Shown here in pieces: positions 1 to 8,925 of a stretch of 64,000 bases of DNA. The stretch covers positions 69,277-133,276 of the forward strand of contig DGHK01000050.1 of NCBI GenBank assembly GCA_002392655.1, given 5' to 3'. The position numbers and the translations under genes are program-made. Position 1 is the first letter of the stretch. Each line of letters starts with the position of its first letter. Under the pieces are notes generated by a model. The model had not been told where the DNA came from and did not search any database. It saw only the letters and a program-made list of their open reading frames with translations. Source of the DNA: Lachnospiraceae bacterium UBA3850 (GTDB taxonomy: Bacteria > Bacillota > Clostridia > Lachnospirales > Lachnospiraceae).

Positions 1-1
1 T

Positions 2-382
2 TTCAAGAACAACAAGCCGAAGCTTTTTGTTCTAACTATGGTGCTGTGTGGAATACTTGAGTATGCTACCAGTTTCTATCTAGAATTTTTTAAGAATTCA
101 AAGTACTGGGACTATAATGATATGTTCGCCAACATAAACGGTCGAGTATGTCTTGCCGGCCTTCTTGCATTTGCTTTTGGTGGATTCCTTGGAATATATA
201 TCCTTGGACCTCAGATAAAGAGATGGGTAGAAAAAATAGGCGATAAGAAGACCAAGATCATTTGTGCAGTGCTGGTCACCGCATTTTTGATAGATGTAAT
301 CTGCTGTGCTATCTTCGGACCAAATCAGGGTGCAGGCGTAGGAGAGAAATACGCAAGTCTCTGTATGCTTTTCGGCTGTTAG
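2..382 (+). CDS. C-terminal part of a putative ABC-transporter-type membrane protein (PF06541-like), cut by the window edge
   Basis: The reading frame is open from base 2 without a stop, so the gene begins left of the window and only its last ~126 codons are visible. The segment has at least two hydrophobic spans and the pattern GILEYATS...LE..F....YWDYND......GRVCL that I associate with the family named 'putative ABC transporter permease' (PF06541, CmpB-like), which are small integral membrane proteins of unclear substrate. It ends with a short cytoplasmic or extracellular tail (FGC). No terminator hairpin is obvious before the glnN promoter at 453. Family call from recognition of the motif; substrate unknown. 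Confidence 0.6.
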   Translation, partial: FKNNKPKLFVLTMVLCGILEYATSFYLEFFKNSKYWDYNDMFANINGRVCLAGLLAFAFGGFLGIYILGPQIKRWVEKIGDKKTKIICAVLVTAFLIDVICCAIFGPNQGAGVGEKYASLCMLFGC

Positions 383-452
383 TCTCGTGAAAAAATGAAA
401 CAGAAAAAAATAAAGCAAAAAAACAAGAAGTAAAAAATTTATAAAAAAATGT

Positions 453-558
453 TTGACAAAGAAAAAAATCTGAGTATAATGTGAAACCATAAAGAATATG
501 TTTTTGAAGACAAAGGCGTCTTAGAGAAGAAATCTCTAAGGCGCCCTTTCGCGTTTTT
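453..558 (+). promoter_or_regulatory. glnN promoter and ANTAR-type antiterminator/terminator leader
   Basis: Seen: TTGACA (453-458), 16-base spacer, TATAAT (475-480). The leader has a hairpin AAGAC-[AAAGGC]-GTCTT (507-522; loop 512-517, A at loop position 1, G at 4). Its 3' arm is part of a 13-bp terminator stem (515-527 with 533-545, one G-U pair) followed by T-rich sequence. A weaker possible first hairpin with loop AAAGAA lies at 488-500. Known: ANTAR proteins bind tandem hairpins with A1/G4 hexaloops and thereby block an overlapping terminator. Inference: glnN is switched on by the ANTAR protein encoded at 33463-34038. Confidence 0.82.
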
Positions 559-613
559 GGACGTAGTGACTTATGAACGCGTATACGAAACAAAATAGAA
601 AAGGAGAGTTATT

Positions 614-2716
614 ATGGAAAAGACAAATGTACCTGAGTTGTTTGGTTCAATGGTTTTTGACGACAGAGTAATGAGAGCAAGACTTTCAGATGATGTTTAT
701 GCATCACTCAAGAAAACTATTGATGAAAATGTAAGACTGGACGATGCAGTTGCTGATGCGGTTGCAGAGGAGATGAAGAACTGGGCACTTGAAAACGGTG
801 CAACACATTTTACACATTGGTTCCAGCCACTTACAGGAGTGACAGCTGAGAAGCACGACAGCTTCATCTCGCCTTCACCTGACGGCGGTGTGCTGATGGA
901 GTTCTCCGGTAAGGAGCTCATCAAGGGTGAGCCGGATGCTTCTTCCTTTCCATCAGGTGGACTCAGAGCTACATTTGAAGCAAGAGGATATACAGCATGG
1001 GATCCGACATCCTACGCATTTATCAAGGATCATACACTTTGTATTCCGACCGCGTTCTGCTCTTACTCAGGTGAGGCACTCGATAAGAAGACACCACTTC
1101 TCAGATCGATGCAGGCTATTAACCGTCAGGCAAAAAGAGTTCTGAAGCTTTTCGGAAATGATGATGTTAAGTATGTAAGAACAAGCGTTGGTCCTGAGCA
1201 GGAGTACTTCCTTGTAGACCAGAAGGTTTACAATGAACGTCCGGATTTGATTTATACAGGAAGAACACTTTTCGGTGCTATGCCTCCAAGAGGGCAGGAG
1301 ATGGATGACCATTACTTCGGAGTTATCAAGCCTCGAGTAAATGAATTTATGGAGGATCTGAATAACGAGCTCTGGAAGCTGGGAATTCTTGCAAAGACAG
1401 AGCATAACGAGGTTGCACCTGCACAGCATGAGCTGGCTCCTATTTATTCAACAACAAATGTAGCAACTGATTCAAATCAGCTGACTATGGAAATAATGAA
1501 GAAGGTTGCTTCACGTCACGGAATGGTTTGTCTCCTTCATGAGAAGCCGTTCGCAGGAGTAAATGGATCAGGTAAGCATAACAACTGGTCAATCGGAACA
1601 GATACAGGAATCAACCTCCTGTCACCTGGAAAAACACCTTATGAAAATGCACAGTTCCTTCTTTTCCTTGCAGCAGTTATTCAGGCAGTAGATGATTATC
1701 AGGATCTGCTTCGTCTGTCAGTTGCAACTGCAGGAAATGATCACAGACTTGGAGCAAATGAAGCACCACCTGCAATCATTTCCATCTTCCTTGGTGATGA
1801 GCTTACAGCCATCCTGAATGCAATCAGAGATGATAAGCCATATGAGGGAACAGAGGATGTAGTTATGAAGCTCGGCGTTCATTCACTTCCAAGCTTCAGC
1901 AGAGATACAACAGACAGAAACAGAACGTCACCTTTTGCATTTACAGGTAATAAATTCGAGTTCAGATCACTTGGTTCTTCAAACAGTATCGCATGCTGCA
2001 ACATTATGCTGAACGCAGCAGTTGCAGAAAGCTTAAGACAGTATGCTGACGAGCTCGAGGGCGCAGCTGATTTTGAAACAGCACTTCATGATCTCATTAA
2101 GAGAGTTATCACAGAGCATCAGAGAATACTCTTCGACGGAAACGGATACGGCGATGAATGGATCAAGGAGGCAACTGAGGTAAGAGGTCTTTCAAACTTA
2201 AAGACTACTGCAGATGCTATGCCACACCTTCTTGATGAGAAGAACAAGAAGATGCTTATGGAGCACAAGGTATTTACAGAGGCAGAGCTCCAGTCACGTT
2301 GTGAGATAATGCTTGAGAATTATGTGAAGACAGTAAACATCGAGGGTAACACAATGGTAGATATGGTTCGTAAGAACTACCTGCCTGCTATAGAGAGATA
2401 CCTCTTCAGACTTGCAGAGACCACATCACTTATGAGACAGGTAAGCGATAAGGTTAAATGTAACTACGAGGTTTCAACTATGGAGAGACTTTCAGAGCTG
2501 ACAGACAGTATCCTTGAATCAGTAAAGAAGCTGGAAGAGGATCTTGAGCAGTTCAAGTCACTTGAGGATGTATTTGCATCATCAGCATTTGTAAGAGATG
2601 AGATGCTTCCTTCAATGGAGACACTTCGTGGATATGTTGATGAGGCTGAGATGCTTACATCACAGAAGGATTGGCCGTTCCCAAGCTATGGACAGCTGCT
2701 CTTCTCTGTAAAGTAA
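614..2716 (+). CDS. glnN: Glutamine synthetase type III (GSIII)
   Basis: Makes glutamine from glutamate, ammonia and ATP in the cytoplasm. The 700-residue length is that of GSIII, much longer than GSI (~440-470). The N-terminal GSIII-specific domain (about residues 1-170, including THWFQPLTG and [15 protein letters not shown]) is followed by the catalytic core with [16 protein letters not shown] at about 313-330, the equivalent of the GS ATP/glutamate-binding signature, and by a long helical C-terminal extension (about 590-700). Start chosen at the ATG 614 behind AAAGGAGAG. It sits between its own ANTAR-type leader and the amt gene, so ammonium uptake and assimilation are adjacent. The window also encodes a second, GSI-type enzyme at 32137. 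Confidence 0.96.
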   Translation: MEKTNVPELFGSMVFDDRVMRARLSDDVYASLKKTIDENVRLDDAVADAVAEEMKNWALENGATHFTHWFQPLTGVTAEKHDSFISPSPDGGVLMEFSGKELIKGEPDASSFPSGGLRATFEARGYTAWDPTSYAFIKDHTLCIPTAFCSYSGEALDKKTPLLRSMQAINRQAKRVLKLFGNDDVKYVRTSVGPEQEYFLVDQKVYNERPDLIYTGRTLFGAMPPRGQEMDDHYFGVIKPRVNEFMEDLNNELWKLGILAKTEHNEVAPAQHELAPIYSTTNVATDSNQLTMEIMKKVASRHGMVCLLHEKPFAGVNGSGKHNNWSIGTDTGINLLSPGKTPYENAQFLLFLAAVIQAVDDYQDLLRLSVATAGNDHRLGANEAPPAIISIFLGDELTAILNAIRDDKPYEGTEDVVMKLGVHSLPSFSRDTTDRNRTSPFAFTGNKFEFRSLGSSNSIACCNIMLNAAVAESLRQYADELEGAADFETALHDLIKRVITEHQRILFDGNGYGDEWIKEATEVRGLSNLKTTADAMPHLLDEKNKKMLMEHKVFTEAELQSRCEIMLENYVKTVNIEGNTMVDMVRKNYLPAIERYLFRLAETTSLMRQVSDKVKCNYEVSTMERLSELTDSILESVKKLEEDLEQFKSLEDVFASSAFVRDEMLPSMETLRGYVDEAEMLTSQKDWPFPSYGQLLFSVK

Positions 2717-2718
2717 TG

Positions 2719-2990
2719 GTACGGTGCCTGGTTTTCTCACAGGGAACAACGACGCAGTTCCCCTCGCTCGCAGGAAATGCGAGCTCGCGAAATCTGCGTC
2801 ATGTGATACCCAGTATGTAAAGAAAACGTACGGCACCTGTTAATTAAAGTAGATGGAGGGACTGAGTTGCGCACTTGCACGAGAGACCCTAGAATGACCT
2901 CGGTGCTTAGCGATTCACGAAGTGAGAGCTTAGCAGCCGTTAGGTCATGGCCGGAGCGGAAGCGTGTCTTGAGGGTAAGTGTGGTAACGA
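2719..2990 (+). ncRNA. Structured RNA candidate(s) of unknown family between glnN and amt
   Basis: A 405-base gap between glnN and amt with far more base pairing than needed for a terminator. First half: GGTGCC (2723-2728) with GGCACC (2832-2837); GTTTTC (2731-2736) with GAAAAC (2822-2827); hairpin GGGAAC/GTTCCC (2742-2747, 2757-2762) whose loop GACGCA (2751-2756) can pair with TGCGTC (2795-2800), i.e. a pseudoknot; hairpin GCTCGCA/TGCGAGC (2766-2784). Second half: GTTGCGCAC (from 2866) with GTGTGGTAAC (about 2979-2988); ACCCT/AGGGT (2886-2890, 2972-2976); ATGACCT/AGGTCAT (2894-2900, 2942-2948) capped by TTCACGAAGTGA. I do not recognise the family. No clear promoter is visible in it, so it may be transcribed from glnN. 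It could also be clustered palindromic repeats. Confidence 0.4.
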
Positions 2991-3021
2991 AGGACCGACA
3001 AATAAAATAAATAGATATAAC

Positions 3022-3072
3022 GAAACAATGGCGTTTCATGGATTTAGTAGAAAATCTGTGGAGCGTCTTTTT
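3022..3072 (+). promoter_or_regulatory. ANTAR-type antiterminator/terminator element of amt
   Basis: Hairpin GAAAC-[AATGGC]-GTTTC (3022-3037, loop 3027-3032; A at 1, G at 4) overlaps a 16-bp terminator stem rich in G-U pairs (3030-3045 with 3052-3067, loop AGTAGA) followed by TTTTT (3068-3072). This is the same architecture as in the glnN, purF, gltB and pyrG leaders, with one loop substitution (AATGGC instead of AAAGGC). No good promoter lies close upstream, so the element probably acts on transcripts reading through from the glnN side. Confidence 0.75.
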
Positions 3073-3121
3073 ATATGATTCTTGTAAGAGGATCGAAAAT
3101 AAGATTCTGGAGGAAATGGTT

Positions 3122-4888
3122 ATGGCGGATGAGGTAATGAGTTTAGTTAATGAGAATATTTTTGCGGTATGGTTTCTGATTGGTGCCGCTTTGGTATTCT
3201 GGATGCAGGCAGGCTTTGCGATGGTTGAGACGGGATTTACGAGAGCGAAGAATGCCGGAAATATCATAATGAAGAATCTGATGGACTTCTGTATCGGATG
3301 TTGTGTTTTCATCCTGATCGGATTTGGACTTCTCTTGGGTGAGGATCTGTTTGGATTTATCGGAAAGCCGGGATTTGATATATTCACAGCATATGAGAAT
3401 TTTGACTGGTCGAATTTTATCTTTAACTTAGTATTCTGTGCAACAACAGCAACAATCGTTAGTGGTGCTATGGCAGAGAGAACAAAGTTCCTCAGCTACT
3501 GTGTATATTCAGGAGTTATCTCAGCACTTATTTACCCGATTGAGGCTCACTGGATCTGGGGCGGTGGATGGCTCGCTCAGATGGGCTTCCACGATTTTGC
3601 AGGATCATGTGCAATCCACATGGTAGGTGGTATCTCAGCGTTTATCGGTGCAAAGATGGTAGGACCACGTATAGGTAAGTTTGAAAAAGATGAAAATGGT
3701 AAAGTAGTTAAGGTAAATGCATTTCCTGGTCACAACATCGTAATCGGTGCACTTGGTGTATTTATCCTCTGGCTTGGATGGTATGGATTTAATGGTGCTG
3801 CATGTACATCATCTGATCAGCTTGCATCAGTATTTGTAACAACAACAATCGCACCTTCAATTGCAACTGTAGTTTGTATGATATTTACATGGATCAAGTA
3901 TGGTAAGCCTGATGTTTCTATGTGTCTCAACGCTTCACTTGCAGGTCTTGTAGCTATTACAGCACCTTGTGACGTAGCTGATGCATTTGGCTCAGTTATA
4001 ATCGGAGCAGTAGCAGGACTTCTGGTAGTATTCGGTGTATGGCTTCTCGATTTCAAGCTTCATATTGATGACCCTGTTGGTGCAGTTGCAGTTCATATGA
4101 TGAATGGTATCTGGGGAACAATCGCAACAGGTCTTTTCGCAACAACAACTGCACCCGGAAATGATACACTTAAGGGACTTTTCTACGGCGGTGGATTTGA
4201 CCTCCTCGGAAAGCAGCTTATCGGTTTTGCAGCAGTTGCTGCTTGGACAGTAGTTGGAATGCTTATAGTATTTGGAATAATCAAAGCTATCTTCGGACTC
4301 AGAGTTTCTGAAGAGGAAGAGCTTGAAGGACTTGATTCAACAGAGCATGGTCTTGCATCAGCTTATTCAGGATTCAGCATCGTGGATATGTCAAGTGCGA
4401 TGATGGTAGAAAATGAAAACACAAGTCTTGGAATTCCTGATTATGAAAATGCAAGCGAGGCAGCAAGGAATGCATCAGTTCCGGTTATCAACGCCGCGGC
4501 AGAGATGGAAAAGGTTGGTATGGTTTCCGATTCAGGAATAAACAAGGTAGTAATTATCACGAAGCTTTCTCGTTACGACAAGATCAAGAAAGCGCTCAAT
4601 GCACTCGGTGTTACCGGTATAACAGTAACACAGGTAAGTGGATGCGGAATCCAGAAGGGTACCGGAGAAAAGTATCGTGGAGTTGAGATGGACGTAACAC
4701 TTCTTCCAAAGATCAAGCTTGAAGTAGTTGTAAGTAAGATTCCGGTAGATAGTGTAATCGAAACAGCAAAGAAAACACTTTACACCGGTAAGATCGGTGA
4801 TGGAAAGATCTTCGTTTATCCTGTAAGCAGAGTTGTTAAGATTCGTACAGGAGAAGAAAACTACGACGCACTTCAGGATGTAGAATAA
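3122..4888 (+). CDS. amt: Ammonium transporter fused to a C-terminal P-II signal protein domain
   Basis: Membrane ammonium channel of the Amt/Rh family. About residues 15-415 hold the eleven-helix core with MQAGFAMVETG and the two pore histidines in FAGSCAIHMVGG and AVHMMNGIWG. After a linker, about residues 485-588 form a GlnB/GlnK-like domain: the T-loop region GCGIQKGTGEKYRG and the signature TGKIGDGKIFVYPV. Fusion puts the gate regulator on the channel itself; separate glnK genes are the rule. Start chosen at ATG 3122, eight bases after GGAGG (3109-3113); the ATG at 3116 and the upstream in-frame ATG at 3038 (inside the terminator stem) are too close or lack a site. 588 residues. Confidence 0.93.
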   Translation: MADEVMSLVNENIFAVWFLIGAALVFWMQAGFAMVETGFTRAKNAGNIIMKNLMDFCIGCCVFILIGFGLLLGEDLFGFIGKPGFDIFTAYENFDWSNFIFNLVFCATTATIVSGAMAERTKFLSYCVYSGVISALIYPIEAHWIWGGGWLAQMGFHDFAGSCAIHMVGGISAFIGAKMVGPRIGKFEKDENGKVVKVNAFPGHNIVIGALGVFILWLGWYGFNGAACTSSDQLASVFVTTTIAPSIATVVCMIFTWIKYGKPDVSMCLNASLAGLVAITAPCDVADAFGSVIIGAVAGLLVVFGVWLLDFKLHIDDPVGAVAVHMMNGIWGTIATGLFATTTAPGNDTLKGLFYGGGFDLLGKQLIGFAAVAAWTVVGMLIVFGIIKAIFGLRVSEEEELEGLDSTEHGLASAYSGFSIVDMSSAMMVENENTSLGIPDYENASEAARNASVPVINAAAEMEKVGMVSDSGINKVVIITKLSRYDKIKKALNALGVTGITVTQVSGCGIQKGTGEKYRGVEMDVTLLPKIKLEVVVSKIPVDSVIETAKKTLYTGKIGDGKIFVYPVSRVVKIRTGEENYDALQDVE

Positions 4889-4912
4889 AAAGAATAAGTG
4901 ACATAGCTTTTG

Positions 4913-4964
4913 GTTTAACACACATTTTGTTGATTATTCGACAAATGTGTGTTAAACTTTTTTT
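4913..4964 (+). terminator. Intrinsic terminator after amt
   Basis: Long inverted repeat GTTTAACACACATTTTGT (4913-4930) with ACAAATGTGTGTTAAAC (4941-4957), 10-base loop, then a run of T (to 4964). Confidence 0.9.
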
Positions 4965-4977
4965 GAGGTGATTTGCG

Positions 4978-5691
4978 ATGACAGAGAAGGAAAAGATGTA
5001 TGAACAACTGCATAAACTATACCTTTCGTGCGACGATGATATATCTAAAATCAATGAGGAGCTTGACGAGATTGGTAGACAGAGTAGATCAATAGTCATA
5101 AAGACAATTAACGGAAATAGGTATTATTATGAACAATGGAGAGATGGAGATAGTACAAAGAGTAGAAATCTCGGAAGAGTTGAGCCGGGTGTTATATCAG
5201 AAATTGAAAGTAGGTCTGAAAGAAGAAAGGAACTTTTACATAAATATACAGAATTAAAATCTCTTAGAAATAGATTAGAAAAAGAATGTATTCAATTAAA
5301 AAAAGAAATTGCAAAAGTTGAGCCAGAGGAATACAGTTTTGAGGTATATTATAAGAATGAAATATCTGCCAGAGTTTCTGTAAGAAAGTCAAAGGTTCAC
5401 GTTTCGAGATATATAATACATCCTATCAACCAACTCTTTTGTAGTGATACGATTACAAGAAATCAGTTGAATGAGATATTTAAACTGCGTTGTTTTGATG
5501 AAAATCGTTATGATGCTCCTGACAAACTGAGAGCAATGGGGCTAAGCGAATACAATCCACAAAAAATAGTCAGGATAACTCATGGTGTTTCCTATAATGA
5601 TTATTTATGGTTTAGGTTTCCTGGCGAAAAACTTCGTGCAGAGGATGTGTTGGTAAGGGACGAATATGCTAGAGGTAGAATCAGACAATAA
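4978..5691 (+). CDS. Unknown cytoplasmic protein with central coiled coil
   Basis: 237 residues, no signal peptide or membrane span. Residues ~1-30 are acidic-helical; ~36-60 contain RYYYEQWRDGDSTKSRNLG, a short beta-like stretch resembling the 'YYyeqwrdG' segments found in small proteins encoded next to mobile or phage genes; ~70-115 are a strongly charged coiled coil; the C-terminus contains GLSEYNPQKIVRITHGVSYNDYLWFRFPGE. I do not recognise a functional family. The ATG lies nine bases after GAGGTGATTT. Codon and base use is more AT-rich than the flanking glnN/amt and two-component genes, which suggests accessory origin. It stands alone between a terminator and the response regulator. Confidence 0.6.
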   Translation: MTEKEKMYEQLHKLYLSCDDDISKINEELDEIGRQSRSIVIKTINGNRYYYEQWRDGDSTKSRNLGRVEPGVISEIESRSERRKELLHKYTELKSLRNRLEKECIQLKKEIAKVEPEEYSFEVYYKNEISARVSVRKSKVHVSRYIIHPINQLFCSDTITRNQLNEIFKLRCFDENRYDAPDKLRAMGLSEYNPQKIVRITHGVSYNDYLWFRFPGEKLRAEDVLVRDEYARGRIRQ

Positions 5692-5811
5692 AAATACCTT
5701 CATAAATTCTTAAGATTTTACATAGTTTTGTTTTAATAAGTTTCATATATATTATTCTCATAAAACGTTTTATGAGGATCGATCAAGTTGATTAAGGAAG
5801 TGGAGAGAAAG

Positions 5812-6510
5812 ATGTATAACATTTTGGTGTGTGATGATGATAAGGACATAGTTGAGGCGATTTCGATTTATCTGGAAACGGCCGGATATAATGTCATAAA
5901 AGCTTATGATGGATTTGAAGCTCTGAAATGTATGAATGAGTCAGAGATTCATCTGATTATCATAGACATAATGATGCCAAATATGGATGGCATAAGGGCA
6001 ACGAGAAAGATTCGTGAAGAGAGCCATGTGCCGGTAATTTTCCTCTCTGCAAAGTCTGAGGATGCTGATAAGATACTGGGGCTGGATGTTGGAGCAGATG
6101 ATTATGTGACGAAGCCTTTTAATCCGCTGGAACTCGTTGCAAGGGTTAAGTCTCAGATAAGGAGATATACGGAGTTTAGTGGAGTGGCAGAGGAAAACAC
6201 TGATGACAGACTGATCAAAAATGGTGGGCTTGTTATAAATGACAGTGCAAAGTCTGTAACAGTTGATGGTGACGAAGTAAGACTCACTCCTTTAGAGTAC
6301 AATATCCTGAAGTTCCTTACAGAGAACAGAGGAAGAGTTTATACGACAGCTCAGATCTACGAAGCAGTGTGGGAGGAGGATAGCATAGCGTCCGACAACA
6401 TCATCGCTGTTCATATCAGACATATCAGAGAAAAAATAGAGATTAATCCTAAGGAGCCGAGATACCTGAAGGTTGTCTGGGGTCAGGGTTACAAGATCGA
6501 AAAGCTTTGA
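5812..6510 (+). CDS. OmpR/PhoB-family response regulator
   Basis: Two-component transcription factor, 232 residues from ATG 5812. Receiver domain about 1-118: acidic pair in VCDDDKD, phosphoacceptor Asp in LIIIDIMMPNMDG, Thr/Ser in FLSAKS and Lys in VTKPFNP. Winged-helix DNA-binding domain about 135-230 (RLTPLEYNILKFL, VWGQGYKIE). The ATG at 5812 follows GGAGAG; a TTG at 5788 in the same frame has no site. It is 21 bases upstream of its kinase gene, so the two are co-transcribed. Target genes are not evident; the pair is not next to a transporter. Confidence 0.92.
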   Translation: MYNILVCDDDKDIVEAISIYLETAGYNVIKAYDGFEALKCMNESEIHLIIIDIMMPNMDGIRATRKIREESHVPVIFLSAKSEDADKILGLDVGADDYVTKPFNPLELVARVKSQIRRYTEFSGVAEENTDDRLIKNGGLVINDSAKSVTVDGDEVRLTPLEYNILKFLTENRGRVYTTAQIYEAVWEEDSIASDNIIAVHIRHIREKIEINPKEPRYLKVVWGQGYKIEKL

Positions 6511-6531
6511 TATAAAGAAGAGGATGGAAGG

Positions 6532-8598
6532 ATGAAACTTATTAGAAAAAAATGGACAAGATTTTGTCTATATGTGTTAGGATTTTTTGGTGCACTTCTG
6601 ATGGCAGCGTCTACCCTTGGTATCTACTTGAGATATGTGGTGTTTGAGGGGAATTATGATGGGAATAATTTTTCCAGCTGTTATGAGGAGTCTGATCAGC
6701 TGAGTGACTTAGTGTTTAATGGGCTGATACTTATACATGACAGGACTGTGAATGAAGATCTTAAAGATAAAAACTTTCATAATCAGTTCATAAACGGCTG
6801 CAGTGCTGCAAGCAGCATTGATGGTGAAAATGTATATGATGGCTGGCAGTACTATACAGATCGAGGTTATGCGGACTGGACCATGGATGTGAATGCATCA
6901 TCCTACAAATACATCTACAGCAAGATCGAAAAAGAATCGACAGTTTTTGTCAGCTATGATTCAAAGACAGGCAAGCTTACTCAGTGGTACAAGGATGAGT
7001 ACGGAGATAAAGTTGATTTTGAATATATTAGTAGTGATGAACTGACAGAGCTGACAAATGGTGCTAAGGCCGACTATGTTTATGGAATAAGTGGCAGGGA
7101 CTGCCGTGTCTATTCTATGCAAAGATGGGGATACTCCTACTGTGATACATTTGACCAGCCGATTGCCGGTCTGGTTATAGGAGCGATTCTTTTCATACTT
7201 TGTGTAATACTTATCATATGGAGTGCGCCTTCTAAGCTTATCAATGTTGATAGATTACCTTACGTAATCTGGGGCGCTTTCTACGGCGGAATTATAATGC
7301 TGCTGGGTTTGTTAATTCTTACGGCTGAGGAGATTGTGTTTAGAACGTCAAAGGGTTATGTTCTGGTTGGCGATGAAAATGATTCGGTTTTAGCTCTTAT
7401 GGGGCTCGGAATACTTGTATTTTACCTGTCAACAGCTGCCTGTGTTATGCATGTAGTAAGGCGAATCAAATGTCAGAAATTCTGGGACGGATTTATAATC
7501 AGCAGACTTGTTAATAAGTATTTCGGAAGCTTTAGGGGAATGACTGAAAGAATGTCCGGAAGCACCAGACTAACTATACTTGCAGCGGCCGTGCTTCTGT
7601 TAAATGCGATTATTCTTCTCGCTACAGCAGCAGCGGTCGGAGAACCGGGATTTTTCTTAGCAGCATTACTGCTCATCCTTTTTGATGCATTTGTAATTGC
7701 AAAAATCTTCAGATACAGAACTGATGTGAATACTCTTCTAGAGACGAGCAGGAGGATAGAAGGCGGTGAGCTGGATGCGAAGGTAGATGTAAATGAGCTT
7801 AGCTTTGATATGAAGGAAATGGGTGAAAGCCTGAACGGTCTTGGAGATGGACTTTCAAAAGCGGTTGAGTCTTCACTCAGGGACGAGAGAACGAAAGCAG
7901 AGCTTATCACAAATGTATCGCACGACATCAAGACTCCGCTTACCTCTATAATAAACTATGTGGATCTTCTTAAAAAAGAGGATATCGATAACGAAAAGGC
8001 AAAAGAGTATATAGATGTTCTGGAGAAAAAAGCGGACAGGCTTAAGATGCTTATTATGGATCTTATTGAGGCATCTAAAACAAGCACGGGAAACATAGAG
8101 CTTGAGTATATGAAGATAAGCTTTTCGGAGCTTGTGAACCAGTGCAGTGCCGAATACGAAGAAAAGTTTGCAGAGGCCGGGCTTGAACTGGTAAAAAGCA
8201 TTAACGATGAAGGTGCACTTATCAATGTTGACGGAAGAAGAGTATTTCGTATCATAGATAACATACTAAACAATGCCGTTAAGTATGCACAGCCGGGAAC
8301 AAGAGTTTATCTTGATCTTGTAAAAAGGGATGACGAACTTATTCTCAGCCTGAAAAATACCAGCAAGGAGATGCTTAACATCAGTGCGGAGGAGCTGACT
8401 GAGAGATTCGTTAGGGGAGACCGTTCCAGAAATACAGAAGGCTCAGGTCTTGGACTTTCAATCGCAAGGAATCTAACCGAGCTCCAGGGCGGAAGGTTTG
8501 AGATAACAGTTGATGGAGACCTGTTCAAGGTAGACGTGGCATTTCCGGAGGCGGCTGCAGAGATTTCAGAGCCTTCAGAGACCAATAAGACTGATTAA
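6532..8598 (+). CDS. Multi-span sensor histidine kinase
   Basis: 688 residues. N-terminal membrane helix (~10-32), an extracytoplasmic domain (~33-205), then about six further helices (~208-230, 243-267, 283-305, 347-390), an unusual number for an OmpR-type partner. HAMP-like linker (~390-450), then dimerisation/phosphoacceptor box NVSHDIKTPLTSI with His464, N box DNILNNAVKYA (~580) and G box GSGLGLSIARN. Partner of the response regulator immediately upstream. The ligand of the extracytoplasmic domain cannot be read from the sequence. Architecture recalls kinases of envelope-stress or antimicrobial-peptide systems, but no transporter gene is adjacent. Confidence 0.9.
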   Translation: MKLIRKKWTRFCLYVLGFFGALLMAASTLGIYLRYVVFEGNYDGNNFSSCYEESDQLSDLVFNGLILIHDRTVNEDLKDKNFHNQFINGCSAASSIDGENVYDGWQYYTDRGYADWTMDVNASSYKYIYSKIEKESTVFVSYDSKTGKLTQWYKDEYGDKVDFEYISSDELTELTNGAKADYVYGISGRDCRVYSMQRWGYSYCDTFDQPIAGLVIGAILFILCVILIIWSAPSKLINVDRLPYVIWGAFYGGIIMLLGLLILTAEEIVFRTSKGYVLVGDENDSVLALMGLGILVFYLSTAACVMHVVRRIKCQKFWDGFIISRLVNKYFGSFRGMTERMSGSTRLTILAAAVLLLNAIILLATAAAVGEPGFFLAALLLILFDAFVIAKIFRYRTDVNTLLETSRRIEGGELDAKVDVNELSFDMKEMGESLNGLGDGLSKAVESSLRDERTKAELITNVSHDIKTPLTSIINYVDLLKKEDIDNEKAKEYIDVLEKKADRLKMLIMDLIEASKTSTGNIELEYMKISFSELVNQCSAEYEEKFAEAGLELVKSINDEGALINVDGRRVFRIIDNILNNAVKYAQPGTRVYLDLVKRDDELILSLKNTSKEMLNISAEELTERFVRGDRSRNTEGSGLGLSIARNLTELQGGRFEITVDGDLFKVDVAFPEAAAEISEPSETNKTD

Positions 8599-8620
8599 TT
8601 ATATTAAGCAATTATATGGG

Positions 8621-8648
8621 TTGTGTTTTCGATAGAATCATGTATAAT
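8621..8648 (+). promoter_or_regulatory. Promoter of the tandem-repeat RNA
   Basis: TTGTGT (8621-8626), 16-base spacer, TATAAT (8643-8648). Transcription would begin near 8655, just before the first hairpin. Confidence 0.65.
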
Positions 8649-8654
8649 GTAAAT

Positions 8655-8880
8655 AGGTAGAGATACCTCGATGAGAGAGCATCGTTAAAAGTTGGACTGC
8701 AGGTGGAGCAGGGTAAATTTCCACACCTTTAGATGTTTTAACTGGACATCGCGCCCGGCAACAGGGATTAAAGTTGTAGTCCACGTGGAGGACTTAATGA
8801 TTTCCACGTCGTGAAGGATATCTTAACTGGGTATCGCGGCTGACAACCAGCATAAAACTCTTATTTTAATAATGATTTTG
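8655..8880 (+). ncRNA. Structured RNA with two tandem homologous units (type III antitoxin-like)
   Basis: Not coding. It starts with two abutting hairpins, AGGT-[AGAGAT]-ACCT (8655-8668) and CGATG-[AGAGAG]-CATCG (8669-8684). Then two related units of about 85 bases follow. Each has a GTGGA...TCCAC hairpin (8703-8725 region; ACGTGGA/TCCACGT from 8783), a second hairpin whose loop holds TTAACTGG (8738-8745 and 8823-8830) closed by GATGT/ACATC or GATAT/GTATC, the word ATCGCG, and a third small hairpin with CAAC in the loop. Unit 1 is further enclosed by GGACTGCA/TGTAGTCC (8694-8701, 8775-8782). Tandem RNA repeats, a terminator and then a nuclease-like gene are the layout of type III toxin-antitoxins. 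Units are longer than the known ~35-50-base antitoxin repeats. A tandem riboswitch of unknown class is the main alternative. Confidence 0.6.
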
Positions 8881-8911
8881 AGGAGTGTGGTTTTCCACAC
8901 TCCTCGTTTAC
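8879..8911 (+). terminator. Terminator between the tandem RNA and the PBECR4-like gene
   Basis: TGAGGAGTGTGG (8879-8890), loop TTTT, CCACACTCCTCG (8895-8906), then TTTACT. It ends 15 bases before the next start codon, so it would limit read-through into that gene, as in type III toxin-antitoxin loci. Confidence 0.85.
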
Positions 8912-8925
8912 TCTAGGGAGAGATA

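Noticed and set aside
2941-3000. Glutamine-I (glnA) riboswitch before amt
   Set aside because: GGAAG and CGAAGGAC words resemble it, but the required three-helix order and spacing were not found.
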